64,000 nt of DNA from Clostridium estertheticum subsp. estertheticum (GCF_001877035.1 NZ_CP015756.1:3153001-3217000); one strand, 5' to 3'; numbered from the stretch's first letter, positions 37,424 to 46,276 are shown. Numbers and translations are program-made. Notes: a model not told the origin generated them from the letters alone.

Positions 37424-38002
37424 TTACCTTCGCAATTTTAATTTTTTCTTACTTGAATATGTAGTAGTTCTTTTTTCTGCCATAAAAATATAGTAACTAT
37501 CGATTTCAGTTATTTTTACACCACCAAAAATTGAAACCAGCTTGTTCTTATACCAGTCTTTTCTTTTAGTAACCATATATATTCTCCCACCAATGGCTAA
37601 TCTATTAAATCCTTTTTCAATAAACTCCTTTGGAACAGAAAAATCCGCATGATACGGAGGATTTGAAATAATTAAAGTTAAGTCTTTTTCATTAATATTT
37701 TTAAATCCATCACTTTGGTATACTTCAATTCCTTTAACATTATTTAGATCAATATTTCCTCTTGTAAGCTCTACTGCTCTACTATCTATATCTGCCATAA
37801 CTACATTAGTCGCTCCAACTATTTTTGCAGAAAGTATTCCAACTATACCGTAACCACACCCCAAGTCTAGAACCTTATCATCATTTTTAAATTCAATAAT
37901 TGACAACATCGCTAAAGTACCTTTATCAACATTTCGAGGTGCAAAAACTTCATTTGATGTATTAAATTTCATATCAATATTTTTTACATTTACATTTAAC
38001 AT
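37424..38002 (-). CDS. RsmC/RlmG-like SAM-dependent methyltransferase
   Basis: This 192-residue enzyme has motif I VLDLGCGYGIVG and the NPPY motif (ISNPPYHADFSVPKEF), which marks methylation of an exocyclic amine of guanine in RNA by the RsmC group. It is the catalytic domain only, without the N-terminal pseudo-domain of E. coli RsmC, as in Gram-positive homologues. An extended -10 promoter lies at 38080-38088. The target is probably rRNA or another nucleic acid base. Confidence 0.85.
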   Translation of the reverse strand: MLNVNVKNIDMKFNTSNEVFAPRNVDKGTLAMLSIIEFKNDDKVLDLGCGYGIVGILSAKIVGATNVVMADIDSRAVELTRGNIDLNNVKGIEVYQSDGFKNINEKDLTLIISNPPYHADFSVPKEFIEKGFNRLAIGGRIYMVTKRKDWYKNKLVSIFGGVKITEIDSYYIFMAEKRTTTYSSKKKLKLRR

Positions 38003-38079
38003 TATTATATGCCTCCAAAGATATTCTTAACTTAACATTTGTTCTATTATATATTGCTATTGTTATGTAACTATAATAA

Positions 38080-38088
38080 ATTATACCA
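38080..38088 (-). promoter_or_regulatory. Extended -10 promoter for the RsmC-like gene
   Basis: The minus strand reads TGGTATAAT, within ATATAATGGTATAATTTATT. The same 20-mer occurs upstream of the methyltransferase gene at 38874 (39622-39630 core). Confidence 0.55.
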
Positions 38089-38213
38089 TTATATACAATA
38101 GTTAACTACTCTCACTGTATTTACATTTAATTGGTCATTTAGTATACTTTACATGAAATGATTAAAAGTTAAAGCTATATCCTTTTAAAATAATAATGTT
38201 AGGGGTTGATTCT

Positions 38214-38261
38214 ATGGAAAATGTTATAAATGTAATTTCTATGAGGTGGTTTACTACCTAA
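38214..38261 (+). CDS. Short leader ORF upstream of a GNAT gene
   Basis: A 15-codon frame (MENVINVISMRWFTT) follows AGGGGTTGATTCT. Its end lies in AGGTGG-TTTA-CTACCT, which can fold alone. AGGTGG can also pair with the perfect complement CCACCT at about 38283. Two exclusive folds after a short translated frame resemble translational attenuation leaders of resistance genes. This is inference from pairing only; no family match exists. Confidence 0.35.
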   Translation: MENVINVISMRWFTT

Positions 38262-38331
38262 CTCAAATTTATAGGTATTACTCCACCTTTAATTCTATCA
38301 AATTATTTTAAATTGAAAGGTTGAAAATATA

Positions 38332-38859
38332 ATGGATTTAAAAAACATACTTACAGACAGATTAATATTAATACCAGTAACATTTGAAATTACTAACTCT
38401 TTATCAGATGGAAGTAGTAACGAAATCGAAAAGCTCGGAATAAAAACAGATGAGCAATGGCCTACTAAGGATACAATGGACATATTACCTATTGTTAATA
38501 AATCCTTAGAAAAAGATAGGATCCCGACTGGATTCGAATTTTGGATGATTGTAAAAAAAGATACTATGCAAGTAGTTGGCGATATAGGTTTTCACGGAAA
38601 ACCTAATGAAAAAAGTGAAGTTGAAGTCGGTTTTGGGTTAGTAGAACATGAAAGAAGAAATGGTTTCGGTTTCGAAGCACTAAAAGCAATTATAAATTGG
38701 GCCATTTCTCAAGATAGTGTTAAAATTATTAAAGCAGATTGTTTGATTAGTAACAACCCTTCCGCACGGATATTAGAAAAGGTTGGTATGAAAGAATTTA
38801 ATAGGGACCAAAATTTGATTTATTGGGAGCTTAAACCAATAAAAAGCAGACATATATAA
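38332..38859 (+). CDS. GNAT N-acetyltransferase, RimJ/RimL-like
   Basis: This 175-residue acetyltransferase opens ILTDRLILIPVTFEI and has the loop EHERRNGFGFEALKAII, a full R-x-x-G-x-G. NPSARILEKVGM ends the fold. AAGGTTGAAAATATA is a weak ribosome site, and a possible leader ORF lies 70 nt upstream. It is one of few plus-strand genes in the array. It is convergent with the methyltransferase gene 15 nt away. Confidence 0.87.
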   Translation: MDLKNILTDRLILIPVTFEITNSLSDGSSNEIEKLGIKTDEQWPTKDTMDILPIVNKSLEKDRIPTGFEFWMIVKKDTMQVVGDIGFHGKPNEKSEVEVGFGLVEHERRNGFGFEALKAIINWAISQDSVKIIKADCLISNNPSARILEKVGMKEFNRDQNLIYWELKPIKSRHI

Positions 38860-38873
38860 GGTTTTTTTGTTAG

Positions 38874-39494
38874 TTAAAAAGGCAGCAATGTCTTTTTAAC
38901 TATATAATCAATAAATCCCTGGCGTATTTTTTCTCCTTCATATATTCTTTCTAGAACTCTATTTTCTTTATATAATATCTCCATATCGTAGAAATATTTA
39001 TCTGCTTCATATTCTTCACAATACGAGTGTATCACAGGAAAATAATCCATCTGTTCATACTCATTTTCTCCAACGGCTGTGCCTTGTCCACACCGAGAAT
39101 CTTTTGTGCTTAGAAAATTTACAAAAAGTAACCCATTAGGCTTTAATACCCGTTTCATTTCACTGATAGATTTTGATATATCTGCTTTTGTCATGTGAAA
39201 TACGGAGTTATATGAATAAACAAAACTTAATGACTCATCTTTAAATTTCAATTGTCTCATATCACCTTTTTCAATATTCAAATTTTGTTCTTTTTTCTTT
39301 GAATAAATATTAGATTCTTCTAATTGTTTAGTATTAAATTCTACCCCATGTGTTAAGTATCCACATTCTAGAAATAAACTTAGTGGTGGGCAATCTCCTC
39401 CTGCGCCACAATCTAATACTTCTTTGTCCATATTTGTGTCATTACAAAACATTATAAATCTGTATAATGGTATTTGCTTAAATATTTCCTTCAT
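38874..39494 (-). CDS. Class I SAM-dependent methyltransferase
   Basis: This 206-residue methyltransferase has a variant motif I VLDCGAGGDCPPLSLF, where the GxGxG is GAGGD, followed by GVEFNTKQ and the strand-4 motif LSFVYSYNSVFHMT. The start is ATG at 39494, 8 nt after AAAGGTGG; a GTG four codons earlier lies inside that site. An extended -10 promoter is at 39622-39630. The substrate is unknown. Confidence 0.83.
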   Translation of the reverse strand: MKEIFKQIPLYRFIMFCNDTNMDKEVLDCGAGGDCPPLSLFLECGYLTHGVEFNTKQLEESNIYSKKKEQNLNIEKGDMRQLKFKDESLSFVYSYNSVFHMTKADISKSISEMKRVLKPNGLLFVNFLSTKDSRCGQGTAVGENEYEQMDYFPVIHSYCEEYEADKYFYDMEILYKENRVLERIYEGEKIRQGFIDYIVKKTLLPF

Positions 39495-39621
39495 CTTTTT
39501 TTCCACCTTTTTAAATATTTTCTAGGAATTAATATAGCTCACCCTTTCCGCAGCTATAACTAATTCGCCTAAAACTACTTTACCAATAAATGCATTCTTA
39601 TAATTTTAGTAATTCTAATAA

Positions 39622-39630
39622 ATTATACCA
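39622..39630 (-). promoter_or_regulatory. Extended -10 promoter for the methyltransferase at 38874
   Basis: TGGTATAAT on the minus strand lies within the same ATATAATGGTATAATTTATT context as at 38080-38088. Confidence 0.55.
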
Positions 39631-39750
39631 TTATATGTATCAATTAACTTATTTCCAATTTAATATAATTTCTATGTCTTTTTAACTATTTTAATATATA
39701 ATGAAAATCTATTATTCCTAATATAAGCGTTAATTCTCGTCCTATATAAT

Positions 39751-40533
39751 CTATCGTACATTACTCGGATACGAATATGTTTCCCGTTTTAAAAGATGTT
39801 TCATCATATCAATCCACTCATCCGGATTAAATATAAGAAATTCTTCATGATGCATTCCCCCCAAGGCAACCAGTTCAGCTTTAGGAAAATGCTGAATATA
39901 ACGTCTAGTCAACGTTTTGGTATCCTCCTTAGTACCATAAGTACAGTAGATTATAGTATTTTGTAAAACTATATTATCTGCCACAGGAGTTACTAAATCC
40001 GTATAATAGACGTTGTATAATGACTTGTATGAGATACCTTTATACATTACTCCCAATACTTTTGAGGAATCACCATATATTTTATCCAAAAAATTTCTAA
40101 GAATTTTAACGGGATGCTTGGCCTTAATTAAGTAATAGAAAAGCGGGGTAATCAATGCAGTTGATAAGATGGCCCATGGATTAGCCTTTTGCTCAAAGTC
40201 GGTACTGCCGGTTATTGCAATATCAATTTGTACATTGTTTCTTTCTAGCAGCTTTCCAATAACAGAGCCTCCTAGAGATGATCCGTATACACCGTATAAA
40301 TGGCCGTTATAATGTTCTTTAATATATTTTTCTATTCCAAGTATCTGGTCGTTAATATGCCGAAATGTATTATGATCATTTTTATCATGTCCGTCAAAAC
40401 CGACGCAGATAATTGTGTAATCTTCAGCAAGTCCATCAATTACCTCAGCGAATTCCCCCTGCCAGCTAGAGCCTGTACCGTGAATCAACAAAACAGCCAG
40501 ATTACCTTCTTTTCCAAATTCATAAAATTGCAT
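39751..40533 (-). CDS. Alpha/beta hydrolase
   Basis: This 260-residue hydrolase has LLIHGTGSSWQGE (16-27), GFDGHDKN and nucleophile Ser86 in GSSLGG. The acid/His end is GGMHHEEFLIF. The start is ATG at 40533, after GGATGGTGG; the upstream 20 codons lack a ribosome site. It shares the DGHD segment and overall layout with the next gene (40657-41382), so the two look like an old tandem duplication. It is likely an esterase or lipase-like enzyme. Confidence 0.85.
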   Translation of the reverse strand: MQFYEFGKEGNLAVLLIHGTGSSWQGEFAEVIDGLAEDYTIICVGFDGHDKNDHNTFRHINDQILGIEKYIKEHYNGHLYGVYGSSLGGSVIGKLLERNNVQIDIAITGSTDFEQKANPWAILSTALITPLFYYLIKAKHPVKILRNFLDKIYGDSSKVLGVMYKGISYKSLYNVYYTDLVTPVADNIVLQNTIIYCTYGTKEDTKTLTRRYIQHFPKAELVALGGMHHEEFLIFNPDEWIDMMKHLLKRETYSYPSNVR

Positions 40534-40656
40534 CTTACCACCATCCTTTACACATATATTTATTTTATCCGCTTTAATTACATATCGCAGCAATTATTAC
40601 CATTTACTAATTTGCCTTACGAATGAATGCTGTGTTTTATTTCATAGTTGTATAAA

Positions 40657-41382
40657 CTATTTTTTAAGCATTTCCGCATATTCTTTCGGATGATTTAGTA
40701 AATATCCACAATGACCATAACCTGCTTTTTTCAAAATATTACTGTATTTATATTTTTTTAATCGAAATATGCATATACGTGCTGGTTCCTTGGTTCCGTA
40801 TATAAAAGTAACTGATTTCTGTGCTGTTTCATCTAACTTCGGTAATGGAAAGCTATAGCATGCTCGAGATAGATTTTCAACACTTTCCTTACTTATATAG
40901 CAACACACATTAGACATCAGTTTACCTAAACCAGCGAATAATTTGTCTAATCTTTCAGTACCATTTTGGGCGTTTTGTCGCATTAAATAGCAAATACGCC
41001 AAAATTTCTTCATTGCAATCCTCTGAAATAATGAACCAAATTTCAAAAATGGTCCTCCATCCAAAAACACTTTCTTTATATGTACTATATTTCGATGATA
41101 TACTTCAAACGCAATTATTGCACCCAAAGATGTACCTAATATAAAATCTAATTCGTCAATATTATTTCCTTTCAAATAAGTCAATATTTTATCTACTTCA
41201 TCATCAATAGAAAAAAAAGTGGAACTTTCCTCTACATCATGTCCATCTAACGTAGGCATAATTATAAAATAATCTTCCTTTAAATATTCTACCAAATTTA
41301 AAAAGCTCTTATACGTCATAAACATAGCATGTATAAGTAATACTTTAGGACCATTAGGGTTACCTATGGTTTGAAATTTCAT
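40657..41382 (-). CDS. Alpha/beta hydrolase
   Basis: This 241-residue hydrolase has VLLIHAMFMTYKSF, PTLDGHDVEE and nucleophile Ser85 in GTSLGA. The His is probably in KAGYGHCGYLLNHP. AGGAGGACAATC precedes the ATG. It is divergent from the marR-ABC operon across about 290 bases and related to its downstream neighbour. It may be under the same regulator if the operators act in both directions, which is not shown. Confidence 0.83.
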   Translation of the reverse strand: MKFQTIGNPNGPKVLLIHAMFMTYKSFLNLVEYLKEDYFIIMPTLDGHDVEESSTFFSIDDEVDKILTYLKGNNIDELDFILGTSLGAIIAFEVYHRNIVHIKKVFLDGGPFLKFGSLFQRIAMKKFWRICYLMRQNAQNGTERLDKLFAGLGKLMSNVCCYISKESVENLSRACYSFPLPKLDETAQKSVTFIYGTKEPARICIFRLKKYKYSNILKKAGYGHCGYLLNHPKEYAEMLKK

Positions 41383-41598
41383 GTGATTGTCCTCCTTTTC
41401 TATTTTTACGTATATAATAGCTAGTTTTTAGGTCGTAAGTGACTGACCTAAGATGGTCATTTTATTTCAGTGTTTATAAATTTAAACTCATAGTATTCAC
41501 CACGTTCATTCCACCATGAATTATAAAATTTATCCTTTATTTATATTATATAGAAATTGTTATTGATAATCAATATCACTATGATGAAATAATTAATA

Positions 41599-41612
41599 GA
41601 CAGTATATTGAC
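41599..41612 (+). promoter_or_regulatory. Operator half 1 for MarR (overlaps -35)
   Basis: GACAGTATATTGAC is an imperfect palindrome matching 12 of 14 bases of the second site. It overlaps the -35 box TTGACA at 41608-41613. Binding by the MarR protein encoded downstream is inferred. Confidence 0.65.
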
Positions 41613-41636
41613 AATTATGAAATATTTTGCTATTAT
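41608..41636 (+). promoter_or_regulatory. Promoter of the marR-ABC operon
   Basis: A consensus -35 TTGACA (41608-41613), a 17-nt spacer and -10 TATTAT (41631-41636) are present. The two operator-like palindromes flank it. Confidence 0.75.
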
Positions 41637-41643
41637 TAATTTA

Positions 41644-41657
41644 GACAGTATACTGTC
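41644..41657 (+). promoter_or_regulatory. Operator half 2 for MarR (at the transcription start)
   Basis: GACAGTATACTGTC is a perfect 14-bp palindrome. It starts about 8 nt after the -10 box, so a bound repressor would block initiation. It begins 45 bp from the first site, about four helical turns, so both sites face the same side of the DNA. Confidence 0.75.
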
Positions 41658-41673
41658 AACAAAGGAGATATTA

Positions 41674-42216
41674 ATGGATACTTACAGAGAGTTATTTTTA
41701 ATGCAACAAACTTACGCAACACTTTTTTCTGTTACCAATAAGCTTCAGGTACAAGGAGATAGGTATTTTGAGGTCCTAACGTCAAGACAGATGATGGTGA
41801 TGATTGCGATTATTCATTTACCAGAAGATGAAACTACACTCAATAATATTGCAAGAAAGTTAGGTACCACAAAGCAGAGTGTGAAACAAGTCATAACCAT
41901 TTTAGAAAATAAAGCTTACGTAATCACTTCACCAAGCAGACAAGACAAACGTGCCGTGAATGTTAAAATTACAGAACTCGGAAAACAGACTATGATTGCT
42001 TGTGCTGAAAAATCATTGAACTTTTTTGCAGATGTTTTTGAAAATTTTACAACAGAAGAAATGGAGATATTGTGGACCCTATTAAAGAAAATGTATCGTT
42101 TTGATGGTGAAGAACAGGATGGATTTGAAGAAAATGCCAGTTCAGAAGAAGAACTTAATGAGGATCAAACTAGAGCATTAAAGGAATTTGAAAGGCGAAG
42201 AATTGAGAGGAGATAG
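41674..42216 (+). CDS. MarR-family transcriptional regulator
   Basis: This 180-residue winged-helix dimeric repressor has a core with TSRQMMVMIAI, the recognition helix GTTKQSVKQVITILENKAYV (read in parts) and the wing SRQDKRAVNVKITELG. AGGAGATATTA precedes the ATG at 41674; the frame extends upstream across the operator without a site. An acidic tail (EENASSEEELNEDQT) is unusual in length. It is first in an operon with ABC exporter genes, 7 nt ahead of the ATPase, and probably autorepresses until it binds a drug-like ligand. Confidence 0.92.
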   Translation: MDTYRELFLMQQTYATLFSVTNKLQVQGDRYFEVLTSRQMMVMIAIIHLPEDETTLNNIARKLGTTKQSVKQVITILENKAYVITSPSRQDKRAVNVKITELGKQTMIACAEKSLNFFADVFENFTTEEMEILWTLLKKMYRFDGEEQDGFEENASSEEELNEDQTRALKEFERRRIERR

Positions 42217-42223
42217 TATAAAA

Positions 42224-43162
42224 ATGAATAACGTTGTTACAGTCAAAAATTTAGAAAAAAGTTACCATACTAAAAAAGCTATTAATGGAGTGGACTTTGT
42301 AGTTCATAAAGGTGAAATCCTTGGTCTCTTAGGCCCTAATGGAGCAGGCAAAAGTACAATTATAAATATCTTGACTACCATATTATCATCTGATAAGGGT
42401 GAAATAACTATCTTAGGACATGATTTAAAAAAGGATGCGAAATTCATCAAACAAGAAATTGGAATAGTTCCCCAAGACTTAGCCATTTATGAGGAAATTT
42501 CCGCGGAGAAAAATGTACATTTTTTTGCAAGTCTCTATAAACTCAAAGGAGAACAATTAGAAAACCATGTCAAGGCGGCTTTAGAATTAGTAGGTCTTTA
42601 TGATAGAAAGGATGAAAAACCTAAAAGTTTTTCCGGCGGAATGAAAAGAAGATTAAATATTGCTTGTGCCATTGCCCATGAGCCACAACTTATTATCATG
42701 GATGAGCCAACGGTTGGTATCGATCCCCAATCAAGAAATCATATACTCCAATCCATAAAAATTCTAAAAAAAAGAGGTGCAACAGTTATCTATTCCACGC
42801 ATTACATGGAAGAAGTCGAAGAAATTTGTGATTGGATAATTATTATGGACAATGGAAAAATTATTGCACAAGGTACAAAAGAAGAATTAAAGCAGAAAGT
42901 GAATGATGAAATTACCTATTCCTTTTGCGTGGATAATTTAAATAAATTAAGCACTAAGGAGTTTTATTTAATTGATGGCGTAACAAAAGTTAAAATATCA
43001 CAAAATATTGTTGAAGTAACTATAGAAAACTCTAAGGACAATATCAATGAAATCATATCAGTTATAACATTAAAGGGCTGTAAAATTGAAAGTCTAAACA
43101 GTAAAAAAGCATCTTTAGAAACTGTATTCTTAGAGTTAACTGGAAGGAATTTACGAGATTAG
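42224..43162 (+). CDS. ABC transporter ATP-binding protein (DrrA/CcmA-like)
   Basis: This 312-residue ATPase has Walker A GPNGAGKST at 37-45, the signature FSGGMKRRL near 138, Walker B LIIMDEPTVGIDP, and the STHYMEEVEE H-loop. A C-terminal domain of about 90 residues is typical of drug or antibiotic exporters. The start is ATG at 42224 after GAGAGGAGATAG; the frame extends back into marR. It powers the ABC-2 permeases encoded next. Confidence 0.93.
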   Translation: MNNVVTVKNLEKSYHTKKAINGVDFVVHKGEILGLLGPNGAGKSTIINILTTILSSDKGEITILGHDLKKDAKFIKQEIGIVPQDLAIYEEISAEKNVHFFASLYKLKGEQLENHVKAALELVGLYDRKDEKPKSFSGGMKRRLNIACAIAHEPQLIIMDEPTVGIDPQSRNHILQSIKILKKRGATVIYSTHYMEEVEEICDWIIIMDNGKIIAQGTKEELKQKVNDEITYSFCVDNLNKLSTKEFYLIDGVTKVKISQNIVEVTIENSKDNINEIISVITLKGCKIESLNSKKASLETVFLELTGRNLRD

Positions 43163-43173
43163 AGGGGAGAAAT

Positions 43174-43917
43174 ATGAACTTTATAAAAATGGTGAAATTT
43201 GATTTTATGAATATTATTAGAAATCCAATGCTGTTAATTGTAAATACAATATTTCCATTAATACTTATAGGTGTCATGGGTTTTGTAATGAGCAATGTTT
43301 GGGGTAAAGGAAGTATGAGTATCTATGATTATTATGGCATAAAGATGATGATTCTTACAGCGCTATTTATTGCAATGACGGCTACTAATACGTTTATGGA
43401 GGAAAAGGTCAAAAGTGGAAACAGTCGCATCATATATGCACCAGTTTCAAAAACATCAATATATTTATCAAAATTGATATCCACTTATATTTTGGGTACA
43501 ATTTCATACAGTGTTTTAATCCTTATAGGACAATATTTATTGCACATTAACTTTGGTGGGAATAATATTATTTATATTATGGTGTTAATCAATATACTAG
43601 CTTTATTTGGCTGTAGTTTAGGTACCATGTTTTGCTGCCTTTTCAAAAGCGAAGAAGGCGCAAATAGTATTATGCAAATTCCATTAACATTATTTATATT
43701 TTTCGGAGGAATAATTTTTGGAGTACATAGACTTGGAAATGTGGTGGCTGAAATATCAAATTTATCTCCAATCAAGTGGGTTAATGAATGTGCTATTCGC
43801 ATAATCTATGATAATGATTTTAGTATTTATCTACCAGTACTGGCATTTCTGCTAATTGCTTCTATTGTCTGTATCATAATATGTCAAATCACCTTTAAAC
43901 CGGAGGAATATGTATAA
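43174..43917 (+). CDS. ABC-2 type permease
   Basis: This 247-residue integral membrane protein has about six helices (for example MLLIVNTIFPLILIGVMGFV and LPVLAFLLIASIVCIIIC) and the typical NLSPIKWVNE region before the last helix. It forms the export channel with the ATPase encoded 11 nt upstream. Its stop overlaps the start of the next gene (TAATG), so translation is coupled. The substrate is likely a drug or peptide. Confidence 0.9.
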   Translation: MNFIKMVKFDFMNIIRNPMLLIVNTIFPLILIGVMGFVMSNVWGKGSMSIYDYYGIKMMILTALFIAMTATNTFMEEKVKSGNSRIIYAPVSKTSIYLSKLISTYILGTISYSVLILIGQYLLHINFGGNNIIYIMVLINILALFGCSLGTMFCCLFKSEEGANSIMQIPLTLFIFFGGIIFGVHRLGNVVAEISNLSPIKWVNECAIRIIYDNDFSIYLPVLAFLLIASIVCIIICQITFKPEEYV

Positions 43918-44318
43918 TGAATATAATTAATCTATTTAAAAATAAATTAGACAGAATCTTATCCAAGAAATCAATAATTATATTTGCAGTGGTAGTTATA
44001 CCTATTATGATTGGAATTGCTGTAATATTTTCAACCAAAGCACCGTCAAAAGAAACCATTGCTTTTCTTTCTAACAATGTGCAAAATACTCCAGTAGATA
44101 GTAGATATGATGTTCAAGTAGTCCATAAAAAACCAACTACGGCTGATCTTGTTTTAGGTAAATATGTTGCTATTGTGGAAGAAAAAAATAGTGGGAATTA
44201 TGAGGTAACAACTTTAAAAAGTGAAGAGGATAAAAAAATAATAGAAAATTTTTTCAAGTCCGGCAAAATAGCAAAAGATTATAAAGGTGAAGATGAAATA
44301 AGAGCACTGTTGGCATAG
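43917..44318 (+). pseudogene. Truncated ABC-2 permease (N-terminal third)
   Basis: These 133 codons match only the N-terminus of an ABC-2 permease of the 370-residue kind: a first helix (IIIFAVVVIPIMIGIAVIF) and the start of the extracytosolic domain, ending GEDEIRALLA and a stop. The remaining five helices are missing. The next DNA is a remnant of an unrelated hydrolase in the other direction, so a deletion joined the two. The gene is coupled to the complete permease by a TAATG overlap. The short product may still be made. Confidence 0.7.
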
Positions 44319-44359
44319 CTACAATGTTAATGTAACTCAATTGTGTTATATTAACAAAA

Positions 44360-44652
44360 CTACTTTGCCCAATTATCCAAAAATTTAATTGTATCATTCC
44401 ATTCCTCAATATTTGCTTTTGCCCAACCGTCTATGTCAACTCGAATTCCAAACAAGTAATTTCTTCACCTTTATACATCCATGAAGAATTATGTGCAGGA
44501 AGTCCACCCTTTTTCATCTTCTCATATGAATAGCAGCTTGGCATACTAGCAATAACACAATTAATATCCTTAAATATAGATGCTGCCAAAAGAGCCCTCT
44601 CTCCCCCCTTAAACCTTCCTACATAGCTGTTTTGTCTTATTAAAATCTTCAA
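44360..44652 (-). pseudogene. Remnant of a BAAT/dienelactone-type acyl hydrolase
   Basis: A 73-codon frame (44431-44652) reads GRFKGGERALLAASIFKD and then SSWMYKGEEITCLEFELT. This matches the nucleophile-elbow region of BAAT C-terminal hydrolases, with the Ser (GxSKGGE) changed to Phe. After a frameshift, IEEWNDTIKFLDNWAK and a stop at 44360 look like the hydrolase C-terminal helix. The middle with Asp and His is missing. It is decayed and not functional. Confidence 0.6.
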
Positions 44653-44657
44653 ATATA

Positions 44658-44963
44658 CTATTCATCATATGCAGCTAATGCAATAGGTAGTGCTTGGATA
44701 ACTATATTACCAACAGCAGGTAATCCAACTAAAATGCTACTTATAATTTCCTCCCTTGAAGCTCCTAACTTTTTGGCCTGTTTTACATGAAATGTTATAC
44801 CGCCTTCAAGTCGAGCAGCTGCTAATACAGCTAAATAAGCAAGTGCTTCTGTCTTCTTATCAAGTTTACACGAAGTATCCAATTTTTCAATAAATTCACC
44901 CCATGCCTTTTGTTGTTCTGGTGCTTCTTTAGAAAATGCCATAAATGCATTACTTATGCTCAT
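44658..44963 (-). CDS. Carboxymuconolactone decarboxylase-family protein (copy 2)
   Basis: This 101-residue helical CMD-family protein has TEALAYLAVLAAARLEGGITFHVKQAKKLGAS and a C-terminal ILVGLPAVGNIVIQAL. His is kept in the FHVKQA position, while the AhpD CxxC is absent. TGAGGAGGATAT precedes the ATG, and an extended -10 promoter lies at 45026-45034. Function is unknown. It is only distantly similar to the CMD gene at 33068. Confidence 0.82.
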   Translation of the reverse strand: MSISNAFMAFSKEAPEQQKAWGEFIEKLDTSCKLDKKTEALAYLAVLAAARLEGGITFHVKQAKKLGASREEIISSILVGLPAVGNIVIQALPIALAAYDE

Positions 44964-45025
44964 AATATATCCTCCTCAATTTATAATGTTTTACAAAACA
45001 CAGTCTGTCCCCTTTCATTCACACT

Positions 45026-45034
45026 ATTATACCA
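45026..45034 (-). promoter_or_regulatory. Extended -10 promoter for the CMD-like gene
   Basis: TGGTATAAT on the minus strand lies 63 nt ahead of the ATG at 44963. It is the same 9-mer as in other array promoters. Confidence 0.5.
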
Positions 45035-45246
45035 TTTATTACAATTAAGCTCTATATTTACAAACAACTTATGTCAGCTATAAATATTTATATTTATTCA
45101 ATGAAAGACAAGGCTGAAAAATTAAAATATGTGGTGCAGGATTATATATGAGGCTTAAAAATATATAATATTGTAGCTAAAAGTAACCTTTTATGTGTTC
45201 AATTAATATAATAATAGTGAATGAAAATTTTCAAGGAGGATTTACT

Positions 45247-46176
45247 ATGTTATCTAGTACTGAATTCATACGACAATCGCTGGAAATACATCTTTTTTTT
45301 GCAAGGATTATGAAGGAACACTCATTCTTTTTAGAAGTTGGGTTTACACCAAAAGACTCAATTTATATTAAGCAGGCAAATAACTTTAGAATAGAGTTTG
45401 ACAGACTTTTAGCAGATACTATATCACTTTCTAACGGTGCTGTTAGCCCCAGTGTATTACAGTCTGGTGAAGTAATAACACCTTTTACACTAAAAGCTGA
45501 GATGGCTTCAGCATATTTTACAGGAGTGAATATTCCATTTAATTTAACAAAATCAGAAGCTGGTTTAATGGGCAGTAATGCATCAATGCTAGGCAATCCT
45601 ATAATTGAACAAAGAGTATGTACACTTAATCAGAGAGCACTAGTATTAATTAAAGCCTTAGCTCAGTTTAAGACTATGGTTTTGTCTGAAGTTATATCCT
45701 GTAAAATGTTTACAAGTAGCTACCCTTTGCTTATAGATCATATATTAAGAGAGGCAAAATTTTATTTTCAAATAATTCAAAGGCTGCAAAACCGTGAGGA
45801 AATCAACTTTGAGAAAGATATGTATGTGCAAGAATCTTTTTGGAATAGAATTATGGCTGAACATTCAAAATTTATTCGTGGACTTCTTGATCCAACAGAA
45901 AATGAGCTTATAAATACAGCAAATAACTTTGGAAATGAATTTGATAAGTTAACAACAGAGTCAAAAGAAGCAATGGATAATATAATCCCCATCTCAAAAG
46001 TTACGCAAGACAGCCTTACAGCAACTATTGAAATAGCTAAATTTAAATCGCAAGGTACGCAAGGATTGCTAGAATGTAAAATCAAGTCCATAATAATACC
46101 ATTATTAGCCGACCATACTTTACGTGAAGCAAATCACTATTTACGTTTATTGAAAATATTTACAAAAAATAAATGA
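45247..46176 (+). CDS. DUF2935 protein (duplicated helical domain)
   Basis: This 309-residue protein has two similar helical halves. Both open with a segment of the type ARIMKEHSFFLEVGF / NRIMAEHSKFIRGLLDPTE, followed by NNFRIEFDRL / NNFGNEFDKL, and both end with a HxLREAxxY motif. DUF2935 is found in Clostridia and Bacilli; conserved His and Glu suggest a metal-binding bundle, perhaps ferritin- or hemerythrin-like (inference). The start is ATG at 45247, preceded by CAAGGAGGATT. Confidence 0.85.
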   Translation: MLSSTEFIRQSLEIHLFFARIMKEHSFFLEVGFTPKDSIYIKQANNFRIEFDRLLADTISLSNGAVSPSVLQSGEVITPFTLKAEMASAYFTGVNIPFNLTKSEAGLMGSNASMLGNPIIEQRVCTLNQRALVLIKALAQFKTMVLSEVISCKMFTSSYPLLIDHILREAKFYFQIIQRLQNREEINFEKDMYVQESFWNRIMAEHSKFIRGLLDPTENELINTANNFGNEFDKLTTESKEAMDNIIPISKVTQDSLTATIEIAKFKSQGTQGLLECKIKSIIIPLLADHTLREANHYLRLLKIFTKNK

Positions 46177-46276
46177 AATATAGATAAATAAATCTTTTGT
46201 TTTATGCTTGTAATTATTCTGCATAGTATTAATGACTGTTAACATAAAAATATGAAGAATTTTCATACCTAAAATT

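Noticed and set aside
39600-39700. Short minus-strand frame ending NAFIGKVVLGELVIAAERVSYI
   Set aside because: Only about 28 codons without a start or ribosome site; frames of this size arise by chance in AT-rich spacers.
41457-41537. Short minus-strand frame reading KFYNSWWNERGEYYEFKF
   Set aside because: Protein-like text but only 27 codons, no start or ribosome site and no recognised family.
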